18,174 nt of DNA from Scleroderma bovista (lineage: Eukaryota > Basidiomycota > Agaricomycetes > Boletales > Sclerodermataceae): the NCBI GenBank assembly GCA_037178675.1, contig JAYMGJ010000399.1, positions 1 to 18,174 on the forward strand, in the 5' to 3' direction. The notes below the pieces were generated by a model, which was not told the origin of the DNA, did not search any database, and saw only the letters and a program-made list of their open reading frames with translations. The position numbers were made by a program, and so were the translations under genes. Positions 9,528 to 18,174 of the stretch are shown in pieces (position 1 is the stretch's first letter; each line of letters begins with the position of its first letter).

Positions 9528-10170
9528 ATGTACAGTACATAGTATCATATATCTTATATGAATATATAAGACAATAACTGGATCCTCAAATGAGTGTGTC
9601 AGAGGCTCTGGATGGTTGGAAAAATAGTTAGGGGTAAAAACAAAAAAGGCTTCACATTTTTGATACATTGGACATACACACTTCTAAATTACATCCCCTT
9701 CAAGGGGCCATATGTACCTACAACATATACCAAGCGCATTTGATGGGGTGGAGCCTCTGCAGTGCTGTGTCACATTCTCCTCCTCCTGGTAATACACCCT
9801 GGGAAGGCTCTTACTGTGAGTGTTGGTACTTTTGGGATGGTTTGTAACTGTATTAGTATACTATTACCACTTGTCTATCACATAAACTGGAAGACTGACC
9901 GCTCTAAAGGTGAGCAGGAAGGCAAACACTACTTTTATGAAAATAGGGGCTTTATCAGTCCCCAGAGCAATTATCTATATTCTGAGTATCTAGGAGGCTC
10001 TGTAATACTATATAGTAGTCGCTATACCATCACCAAGTCCATAACCCGATGTGGAAGAGCAGGGGAAGCAAAATGATATGATGGAGGGTGTGGGAAAATG
10101 TCCGAAAAAATGTAGAGACTTTGAAAACATATCAAAAAAGTGACATAGCACACCACACACAATGTCTGGT
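9528..10170. repeat. Left arm of long inverted repeat (643 bp)
   Basis: This arm is the reverse complement of 10437-11079. By eye, 635 of 643 positions agree with no insertions or deletions. The eight differences are at 9654, 9736, 9836, 9900, 10072, 10089, 10113 and 10114. Seven are transitions and six of those lie in a CpG in the other arm. The outer end begins ATGTACAGTACATAG and the inner end is CAATGTCTGGT. Confidence 0.97.
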
Positions 10171-11074
10171 CCTCTATGGATTGTGCTACTGACTTTCTAG
10201 TGTCATTACAAACTCTTTTGATGTGTCATAGTATTTGTATAAACCATAAACAATTCAGAAAGCGAAAATTTGGCACAAGGGGACACCTTGTGCAGTGGCT
10301 GCATTTCAGTACTGCAGGTTGCACAATCTGTACACTAAGTCTGGAGTCCAGAGGTTCTGCCAGGCTAACCAATGGTTTATCCTGTATGGTAATGTCCTAT
10401 CAGAGCTCACATTTTCAGTACTACTATCAGTGTACCACCAGACATTGTGTGTGGTGTGCTATGTCACTTTTTTGATATGTTTTCAAAGTCTCCGCATTTT
10501 TTCGGACATTTTCCCACGCCCTCCATCATATCATGTTGCTTCCCCTGCTCTTCCACATCGGGTTATGGACTTGGTGATGGTATAGCGACTACTATATAGT
10601 ATTACAGAGCCTCCTAGATACTCAGAATATAGATAATTGCTCTGGGGACTGATAAAGCCCCTATTTTCATAAAAGTAGTGTTTGCCTTCCTGCTCACCTT
10701 TAGAGCAGTCAGTCTTCCAGTTTATGTGATAGACAAGTGGTAATAGTATACTAATACAGTTACAAACCATTCCAAAAGTACCAACACTCACAGTAAGAGC
10801 CTTCCCAGGGTGTATTACCAGGAGGAGGAGAATGTGACACAGCACTGCAGAGGCTCCACCCCATCAAATGTGCTTGGTATATGTTGTAGGTACATATGGC
10901 CCCTTGAAGGGGATGTAATTTAGAAGTGTGTATGTCCAATGTATCAAAAATGCGAAGCCTTTTTTGTTTTTACCCCTAACTATTTTTCCAACCATCCAGA
11001 GCCTCTGACACACTCATTTGAGGATCCAGTTATTGTCTTATATATTCATATAAGATATATGATACTATGTACTG
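9533..11074. mobile_element. Fold-back DNA element with 640-bp terminal inverted repeats
   Basis: The two long arms and a 266-base spacer form one 1,542-base element running from CAGTACATAG to its complement CTATGTACTG, with TA directly outside each end (9531-9532 and 11075-11076). TA target duplication and CAG(T) termini are typical of Tc1/mariner-superfamily elements, so a non-autonomous, fold-back relative of such an element is the best reading. No transposase domain is visible. Alternatives are an inverted duplication of one unit, or two copies inserted head to head. A transcript would form a hairpin of about 640 bp, a good substrate for RNA silencing. Confidence 0.7.
10171..10436. other. 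Spacer (loop) of the fold-back element
   Basis: These 266 bases separate the arms and have no clear counterpart elsewhere in the window. Very weak similarity between its two edges (CTACTGA-type blocks) hints that the inverted repeat was once slightly longer. An open frame crosses from the spacer into the right arm but shows no domain I recognise. ACAAGGGGACACCTTGT near 10275 forms a small hairpin. Confidence 0.6.
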
Positions 11075-11079
11075 TACAT
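10437..11079. repeat. Right arm of long inverted repeat (643 bp)
   Basis: This is the reverse complement of 9528-10170 with eight mismatches and the same length. It ends CTATGTACTGTACAT. The outer sequence after 11079 (AGGGGCAAGGG...) has no counterpart on the left, because the copia LTR occupies that position. Confidence 0.97.
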
Positions 11080-12007
11080 AGGGGCAAGGGATAGGGTACA
11101 GGAAGGCAGAAGAGGCTCACCAGGAGGGTGGGAATATTGCAGCTCAGGTAGTGACCAAATGCGGTCATGCTTCGGGAGGTAGTAATGCTTTTTGTGATTA
11201 TGTAATCTTACATGAAGCAGTGAACAACTATTAATAAAAATAAAGAAGCCTCGGAGGCTCGTCTGAGCCTCGGAGGAGGGTCGAGAGTGCTATGCCGACA
11301 CGAAGCCGACGAAATGAACAATCTCGGGACTAGCCGAATAATGGCGGCAAATTCCGACGCGGATGCTGCGCGGATGGTTGGTCTCTTAGATGGGTTTCCC
11401 ACAACATAAAAACCCGTCTAAAAGAGCCTTATTGCCACCGAGAACTGGTGCCTAAGGTGACCTAGGTATGGTCCACATGAACTTTGTGGGTTTAAGGAAC
11501 ACAATCCGCATTCTTCGGTCATGCGATAAAACGACGTTGCAAAGAATTTCTGTGTGCTTTGGAAACAGACTGAAAAAATGACAAGCACGCAGCAGGAAAC
11601 TTGAAGGTGGTGAACAGGGCAAAGGGTAAAAGGATGACGAAATGCAGTGCCAAAGAAGGTCCTTCGCGCGGTGGAAGCTAGGAACCGACCTCCAACTCCG
11701 AGTGGTCTGAACCAGAGGTCAAATCTCGGACTGGGGTTCCTGCTGCGGCAGCTGTGCCTGATGAAAATGGAGGCTTATCTCCGTACTTGCCAGAATTTCC
11801 CCGTGCAATTACATAATAGCTGAACCCACGTCCGCTCCGACATTTTCGACCAGGGATTCCAGATGAAGTTCGCGCCGATCCGTTGAAAGCCTCGTGTACC
11901 TTGCCAACTCACATGCGGATTGACAGTCACTGAGTCAGCTGCCGTTGTCTGCGGTGGCCCAATGATGAAGTGACGACATACTATATAGGGGCTACTAACA
12001 AATCGCA
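11080..12007. other. Intergenic region upstream of the first kinase gene
   Basis: I find no gene I can defend. AGCCTCGGAGG occurs twice close together (about 11247 and 11264). A small imperfect hairpin lies at 11383-11426. A minus-strand open frame of 94 codons (11775-12059) overlaps the presumed kinase promoter and has no recognisable motif; I regard it as chance. Confidence 0.5.
11383..11426. repeat. Small imperfect hairpin
   Basis: CTCTTAGATGGGTTT pairs with AAACCCGTCTAAAAGAG across a loop of about 12 bases, with one G/T mismatch and a two-base bulge. It could be the remnant of a small inverted-repeat element or a short hairpin. No flanking duplication is evident. Confidence 0.4.
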
Positions 12008-12014
12008 TATAAAA
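12008..12014 (+). promoter_or_regulatory. TATA-like element of the first kinase gene
   Basis: TATAAAA sits about 100 bases before the ATG at 12113 and is followed by a pyrimidine-rich leader (TTCCCCCTTTC, TTCTATCATTACAC). The spacing fits a fungal core promoter with a short 5' UTR. This rests on position and motif only. Confidence 0.45.
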
Positions 12015-12112
12015 GGCTGGCTGGTATTGCGCAAAAACTGGGCTCCAGGTCAATCCCATAAATTCTCACACAGTTCCCCCTTTCAAATTCGTTCTATCAT
12101 TACACAGACATC

Positions 12113-13218
12113 ATGAGTATTCTGACCCCCGCACAAGTGGCACGGCGGGTCGTTAACCTTGATGATCGAATCATTCAAGACGACACCATCTCGCCTCTGG
12201 AAGACTGCCGTGGTGTCGTCCGCCTATGTGTTTTGAACGGAACTGCCAGGACAATTGTCATAGTGAAAAGGCGCTTCGTTCCTGGGGACGGTGTTGCGGC
12301 GGTGAAGGTGCTCACGCGCACGGCTTTCCTTCTACTACTGTTGACCTTGATTTATTATATTTAGCATAATCTTCATGAGACCTTCATCTGGTCATTCCTC
12401 CGGCACCAAAATGTTCACCCATTGCTAGGCATTGTCACGATTTTTGACAACAGGGCAGTGTCGACTGTGGCTGAGTACATGCCTCGGGGAAACGCACACA
12501 ACCTTGTGCAGGACCCTCGAGTCAATCCCGCCTTCTTGGTGCGTCAAAGGTCCTATGGTCTATTTTTACACTGCCGACATTTATATTTAGCTTCTTGGGC
12601 TTGCACGTGCATTACACTACCTCCATACATTTCGGTTGGGCCCCATATTCCACGGGGACGTCAGAGGCGTGGGTTTTCTGTCCCTGAGTGTATTATTCTT
12701 ATGGAATCCGTTCTGCAGGAAAACGTGCTAGTTACTGATGATGGGCATGCCTTACTGACTAACTTTGGCTGCTCCTTCTTCCACGATCGCGCCTCTGGCA
12801 GAGCCCATTTCCCTCCCCTTCTAGGCGCCCTAAGATGGATGGCGCCAGAGGGTATTGAGGACGAAAAAAGTGTAACTGCATACAAGGACGTATGGGCTTT
12901 TGCCATGACTGTAATGGTGTGTTAGTTTCTCATTTTTCTATATTTTGCATGGACATGGTCTACAGGAATTATTCACTCGTGAACATCCCTTCAAAGGTAT
13001 AAATTCCCGGGGAATGATCATGGTGCGCATCTTAAGTGGGATGCCCGACCGTCCAGATCACATGGACGATGAGTGGTGGGGCCTATGCACTCCTTGTTGG
13101 AATTCAGATCCAGCACTGCGTCCTGACATGATGACCCTCATCCACAATATCGAGGTGGGTAAAGCTATGCTAGATCATGGTGGTTGGCGGTTAAGTATTG
13201 CAGAAGCTGTTACGATAA
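12113..13218 (+). CDS. TKL-type protein kinase-like protein, NFG variant
   Basis: This is a spliced gene. Proposed exons are 12113-12301, 12365-12538, 12591-12668, 12719-12916, 12966-13154 and 13204-13218. The introns are 49-63 bases, all GT...AG and phase 0. The product is about 280 residues, essentially one kinase domain. Visible motifs are the VAIK-type lysine in IVIVKRRF, a helix-C Glu before WSFLRHQNV, PLLGI, the catalytic loop HGDVRG-ENVLV (split by intron 3), MAPE (APE) and DVWAF. The metal-binding DFG is NFG (LTNFG), so phosphotransfer may be weak or absent. A glycine loop is not obvious. Intron 5 is the least certain: without it the frame runs to 13340. A paralogue lies at 16285. Such kinases are expanded in many mushroom-forming fungi, and the substrate is unknown. 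Confidence 0.82.
12302..12364 (+). other. Intron 1 of the first kinase gene
   Basis: It runs GTGAAG to TTTAG over 63 bases, with TTGAC as a possible branch site. Unspliced, the frame stops at TAG 12362-12364 after a hydrophobic run. Spliced, it joins GDGVAA to the HNLHETFIW helix-C segment at the same point as intron 1 of the second kinase gene. Confidence 0.75.
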
Positions 13219-13340
13219 TGGCGTCATCTCGCAACCCATTGATGAAATATCAGGTACTGTACAAGTTTGGTGTTCTTCAGATACCACTCAGCACAAGTTG
13301 CTCACAGCAGTTTCATGTTAGATCTCGCCACACTTTCTGA

Positions 13341-16216
13341 GGACTGCTGATTCAATGTCGAACTATAATGCCCCGCTGACATCAGCACTTCTGTCGAAAC
13401 TAAACCTCTTGCTTTGCCTCGTGGTTGAAGTTCTGCCTGGTACCTCATCTCGATTCTCATTCTCACTCAAAACCATCAATTTGTATTTACGGTTTGTTTT
13501 GTTATCCGGGAGATTGAGGCTCCCTACTGCAGGTTCAAATATCGTTTGATTTGACATCGTAGGCTCATGATTGGCTGTTTACTTAATAGTTTTCATTACC
13601 CATTCTTAGTTTGATACCATAGTTGTGACTTTACCGTAGGATATGAATTCAATAAACGCATCAAAGGAGTTGGCATGGACGCACGGATCTGGTCAGTCAA
13701 ATTAGAGACCGCTAATCGGCACATATGATGTTGTAACCAGGAAAATACTGTTTTCTATGTGATATGAACTGGCATCAAGCAGTGGGACCGGACGGAGAGG
13801 TCGATCGTTTATCGAGTCTTTGAAGTAAGGAAAACTAGACAGTCGGACTGTGGATCTGACTGAATGATATTCGATCTATAGTGACATCTTCATTCAGAGG
13901 AATGCCTCCACCAACACCCACCTTCCGTGCAAAACCGCCAAAGCAAAGGCAGCATGGATCATTCGGCAACTCAGAAGAACCGCCGAGGGGGAACAAGAAG
14001 GCCCCATTGATCGCTCTGGTGATGTCGGACCTTCAAATTAAGTCCCGACACCGCCGCAAGATAACGAGACTATGTAGTCGTCGCACAGGGACCTACTCTG
14101 CCAAAAATATGCATCAACAACTTTAAGTGAGCAAACTGGGAAGTTTTGGACCCACCTCCTCCTCAATCAAAACACGACATGCTATCAGCTCAACGACTCG
14201 CAAAGGGTCTGCCAGACATAATCGGTGGCGTCAGGCTGGATACCCATCGTGTGTGGAAATGGGTGCAGTCGCGACGACTTCCTAGTGCCCTGCAAAGGCA
14301 CTCTCCTGGCAGACGTTCCGATGTCGAAATGGTAGTGTTTCCGAACAGAAAGGTCGACTCACTATCTATTGAAAACTGACGTCAAAATCCATGTACGTTC
14401 TTGAGGTAAAGGAAAAGCGGACTCACCTTGAGACATGCCATCTGCTGCGCGAACTAATCGTACTGCAATGATCGTCATGTTGTACAGTAGCATCTAACCT
14501 GCCATTCATTTCGAGTGCGCAACACTGCGTGCGGTGGTAGCGGTGACCGTACATCACGGGACTGCGGAGTCGGGAAAGGGCTATCATTGAAAATTCCTCG
14601 CATCTCATGGAATAGCGCGCCTGACACTGTGGATCAGTTCTTGAATGAAGTCAGGGACTTGATCGGTCCTGAACATTCGTTGCTGGTACGTTACTAAGAG
14701 CGTAAGAGAAACCAAGGCCGATCGTGTTGCATCCCACAACACATCCTTCACCTTGAAACGATCAGATTCTGACGGTGGCAAAACCAATGGTACAACCATT
14801 CGCCTTACCTGGTTGTCTGCGTAAATGAACCTTTCTGTTCGGTGAATATGCCAGACCATGGATGGTGCACGTCGCAAGCAAGGCAACTGTTACATGAATT
14901 TGTGGCCGACCGCTGGCACTTAGGTGGCAAGCTCAGCACTGATTGGCATGGTGGAATAGGGTACATACTTGGCGGAAATTGAAAATGAGGCTCACTGCCT
15001 AGGGCCTTGTGTTGATCGGGAAAGCGGTGGTAATTTGCTTCAAAGTTTCACCACTGGACTCTAATCCAGCGTGCTTTCCGGAATGCATCAAGTTCTGATG
15101 CCGCGATAGCTCAGGTACAAATATGGGTAAATACCTCGTCCTTTATGTAAAATCGGCACTAGACTCGGTCACAGCCCAACTCTCACCAGCTTTTGCCAAA
15201 CATTTATCTAAGTGGTAATACTTGTTCTGACACAACCAAATCTCTAGATGATATCAGTTTGGGTCGGTGTGTTGGAAGCGTTTGCAATTCTCACACAGCA
15301 GCGGAGGCCCAGTAGACATGAGGCCGTGTGGGTGCCTTAAGTCGCAGGTAACCCGTTGGCCAAATGAAACACGGTGTAGTCCACGTTGGTCTACAGAACT
15401 AACCTGAGCGGCAGAATTCGACCCTACTAATCGAAGAAGGTAGGTGGCTTTCCGTGCTACCCGGCAGATACTGATCAGTCTACCCCCTTTAAGATACTTA
15501 AATTTGATCAAGAAGAAGATGGATGGCGCACTTGAAGCATTGTAAGGTAAGTGCGTGTTAAACGTGCCACTGAAAAATATATTTGATCCTGTGATCTGTA
15601 TTTAGTTCAAATCCGCAGGCTGGCTGGCGGACCGCTGCACCTACTAATACTGTCCAAGCACGTGGACATTGGCAAAGGGGGCACAACTACAAGCATTTAT
15701 CGTGTGACCACCATGCCAATGTTACTCCAACATCGTGCGGCCAACTGTTCCTGCCAGTCCCTGATAGTTATTGATTGCCCTCTTTGCGGTGTACAGTGGT
15801 GACACTCCTACGCCAAGTAGGTCCGCTGGCTAGACTAAAGTACTGATTCAATAGACGGAGTCACACGTGGCCACACAATCGCCATCATATGGCGAGATGG
15901 CCAACTTCTGTGTATAGAGCTTCTTTGGCCAAGTGGCAGTACATCCCTGAACACGAGGTGCAAAACCGTGGATGCTTGCTCATAAGTCGGGTCCATGGTG
16001 AGATTTTGAGACCTTCATAATTTTTTTATCCTTGCTCCATGATTATTATGTGTATATTAAGTTTCCACCGTACGCCCTTCAGGGAAACCTGCCCACATCC
16101 CCTGCTCTAGGATTTATCGGGGAGATACTGGACGTCGAAGCATGGTCACTAGAGAGATAACCGACAGGATCCTCGTTTTTTGCCATTGTTTGGCCGCCCG
16201 CAACATCATTGCCCGT
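13341..16216. other. Gene-poor spacer between the two kinase genes
   Basis: Nearly 3 kb with balanced composition and short open frames only. The longest (about 13881-14126 +, 14515-14697 + and 14605-14886 -) show no motif I recognise and overlap on opposite strands around 14605-14697. No tRNA, tandem array or kinase fragment was found. A small multi-exon gene with 50-base introns could be missed by eye. Confidence 0.5.
13651..13656 (+). terminator. Possible polyadenylation signal of the first kinase gene
   Basis: AATAAA lies about 430 bases after the proposed stop codon, in a T-rich stretch. Fungal polyadenylation signals are loose, so this is only a candidate. Confidence 0.25.
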
Positions 16217-16222
16217 TATAAG
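16217..16222 (+). promoter_or_regulatory. TATA-like element of the second kinase gene
   Basis: TATAAG lies 68 bases before the ATG at 16285 and is followed by a C/T/A-rich leader. It is somewhat close for a fungal TATA box, so support is weak. Confidence 0.3.
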
Positions 16223-16284
16223 GATCCGACCTTAGTGAATACACTTACATTTATCTTCAGCCGCTATCCACTATCCAAGAACCC

Positions 16285-17600
16285 ATGAAAACGTCACTTG
16301 AACAAGTGTCGCAAAGAGCTGCGAGATTTAACATCAATCTCAACAGCCATGTTTTACACGACGACTCCATGGAACCCTTGATTGGTGCCAATGCTATCGT
16401 TCAAAGGGGAACTTTGTGCGCCAAGGGAAAGTCTGTAGCCATCAAGTCAATTCGTTTTGTTCCTCTCGAAGAGGAATCAGCTGCGGAGGTGATAGTCTCT
16501 CGGATTGTTGTCGTATTGCAGCTGATCATTGCTGTTCAGTATATTGTCCAGGAAGCACATGCATGGTCGAAACTCTGCCACAAGAATATCCTTCCACTCA
16601 TTGGCATTGTTACTACATTTGATTACGCTGTTTCATTCATATCCCCATGGATGGACAATGGAAATGCTTATGATTATGTTCAAAACCATGCAAACGACCC
16701 CCGTCCTCTAGTAAGTAATGGTATTCGGGGTGTTTGGTTCATTCAAATAGCTTCTTATGCAGCTTCTGGACATAGCAAGTGGTCTGAGTTACCTCCACAA
16801 CCATGAGTGTGGGCCTATATTCCATGGTGATTTAAGAGGTGTACGTATATTAACTGGCTTTATTCGGATGCACCGTTTAGCATATCTTCCTTCCAGAGAA
16901 ACGTGCTTGTACGCAAGGATGGCCGTGCGGTCCTGAGCGATTTTTCTCTTTCTTCCCTTGTCGAGTCTTCATTTGACACGTCAGCAGCGGCCCCCATTCG
17001 GCCAACATTAAGATGGTTGTCTCCAGAAGAAATTCGGGGTTACGAGAATCCAACTGCCGCCAGTGATGTCTGGGCCTTCGGAATGACAGCATTGGTATGG
17101 TGGCCAACTGCTCTAAATTATCCAACTCAGTCTAGTTGTAACAGGAATTATTCACTCGGGCTCCACCATTCCACGAAATCCGGAGCTTGAGAAGGGTGCT
17201 TACTCGGATCGTGCAAGGTCCACCTGAACGCCCGAATGGCAAAGCCTCCCTTTATCGTCTAACGGATGAATGGTGGAATATATGTAATTTGTGTTGGGAG
17301 CAGGAGCCATCGAAAAGGTCTTCAATGTCAGGCATTTCCAGGAAGCTAGAAATATTCTTTGTGCTTTTTGCCTTTCGCAATATTGTCCAACCCTCTGACC
17401 CTTATTTTGTTCAAGGCGCAACCGCGAACAACCGCGTTGGTGTCCGGGGATATATACTGGAACTCGCCACAGGCGGTGAAACAAGTTTGGTGCTCCCATT
17501 AAGTATTAGATTACCTCTGAACAGTTGCAGGTTTCCCACTCTAGGAGCAATGGCAAGTGACAAGCTGCATACTCTGCAAGACACTCACAACATCCCTTAA
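16285..17600 (+). CDS. TKL-type protein kinase-like protein, DFS variant
   Basis: This is a spliced gene homologous to the one at 12113. Proposed exons are 16285-16488, 16540-16710, 16763-16840, 16897-17094 and 17145-17600. All introns are 50-56 bases and phase 0, at the same protein positions as in the paralogue. Exons 3 and 4 have identical lengths (26 and 66 codons). Motifs are SVAIKSIRF (lysine), EAHAWSKLCHKNILPLIGI (helix-C Glu), HGDLRG-RNVLV (catalytic loop), LSDFS in place of DFG (Asp kept, Gly to Ser), LSPEE (APE) and DVWAFG. The metal-binding Asp remains, so activity is possible. After the kinase fold (about 17350) the frame runs about 80 more residues with no recognised domain; a missed 3' intron and earlier stop are plausible. 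Substrate unknown. Confidence 0.8.
16489..16539 (+). other. Intron 1 of the second kinase gene, 51 bp without a stop
   Basis: It runs GTGATA to TTCAG with a CTGAT branch-like site 13 bases before the acceptor end. It is 51 bases long and has no in-frame stop, so retention would insert 17 mostly hydrophobic residues between the VAIK strand and helix C. The homologous intron in the paralogue carries a stop, which supports removal here. Confidence 0.7.
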
Positions 17601-18174
17601 TTTAGGCAAGAGCATCAAAATGAAAGATGTGAGTCTGAGTTGTTGCAGCTTGACTATGCTCACAATAACGGCAGTGCACAAATCAACATCATGATTGTAT
17701 GTCTCCCCTCTACTATGACATGAACATAAAACGGTCTAATTGCAAGGCTGGTTGGCGTATAGCCCCTGAATCACCGTCGAATGTCAGTACTTGCATCTCT
17801 CACTCACAAAATGCGTGCGACTGTTGTAAGAAAGTACTGAAAATGTCTCGTATCACCAGGCACTTGTAAATCTCGCTTACGGCCGGATATCTGCGAAACC
17901 GAGGTTGCAAGATTGCCTAGCCACAGGTCTCTAAACGGAGTTGTGCCATGAACGTGTATTACTGTGATAAGGACTGGGCCTCTCAGTGACTTTGCGATCT
18001 GTACTCCTTTAGATTACAACTTGATGCTGTTCTCTATCCTTTGATTTTGTTTCAAGTACTGTTTTCTCGGACCCGGGGCGGCTACTTGTTTGGGAGCATA
18101 GATGCCCGTGGCTAAGTTGGTCACAAAGAAACAATCACATCCAAGAGCGAGAGCGCGGACCGAGAGTTTGGAGT
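17601..18174. other. Downstream of the second kinase gene, nothing recognised
   Basis: No frame of useful length, no repeat and no RNA gene is visible. The start probably contains the 3' UTR of the kinase gene. Confidence 0.5.

Noticed and set aside
11775..12059. Minus-strand open frame of 94 codons upstream of the first kinase
   Set aside because: It overlaps the TATA-like element and leader of the kinase gene and has no recognisable family; kept only as a remote possibility.
13532..13545. T-arm-like AGGTTCAAAT
   Set aside because: No paired T stem, anticodon arm or acceptor stem could be found around it.
15105..15180. tRNA-like D-arm sequence GCGATAGCTCAGGT
   Set aside because: No matching T-arm (GGTTCRANNCC) or acceptor stem follows within tRNA distance.

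Overview
The window looks like accessory, repeat-rich sequence from a filamentous basidiomycete, probably an Agaricomycete. This is inferred from three things: about 50-base phase-0 introns, tyrosine-kinase-like (TKL) genes with an HGD(V/L)RG catalytic loop, and a copia retrotransposon whose lesions fit CpG/TCG-biased cytosine mutation. I cannot name the species.

Layout. (1) 1-1020 is a GT-rich degenerate minisatellite field. (2) 1080-4260 has no recognisable gene. Its + strand is strongly purine-rich from about 1620, and it holds several short tandem repeat families, a recurring CCGGAGTTG oligomer and a 90-base direct repeat. (3) 4311-9212 is one Ty1/copia gag-pol reading frame (gag, aspartic protease, integrase, reverse transcriptase, RNase H). 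It has no frameshift but four in-frame TGA codons and substitutions of catalytic Asp. It is followed by a polypurine tract and a 269-base 3' LTR (9259-9527). No 5' LTR is visible. (4) 9528-11079 is a large fold-back element: two 643-base inverted arms (98.8% identical, no indels) around a 266-base spacer, directly abutting the LTR. Its ends read TA|CAGTACATAG, like a Tc1/mariner-type element. (5) 12113-13218 and 16285-17600 are two same-strand, paralogous TKL-like kinase genes that share four intron positions. The first has NFG where DFG is expected and the second has DFS. About 3 kb with no recognisable gene lies between them.

Common thread. The copia stops, the lost catalytic Asp codons and most of the differences between the fold-back arms fall at candidate former CpG sites. 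This suggests a genome that methylates and/or mutates repeats, and that has silenced the copia copy at the levels of translation and catalysis. The kinase pair is a local gene-family expansion with possible pseudokinase evolution, next to this transposon graveyard.
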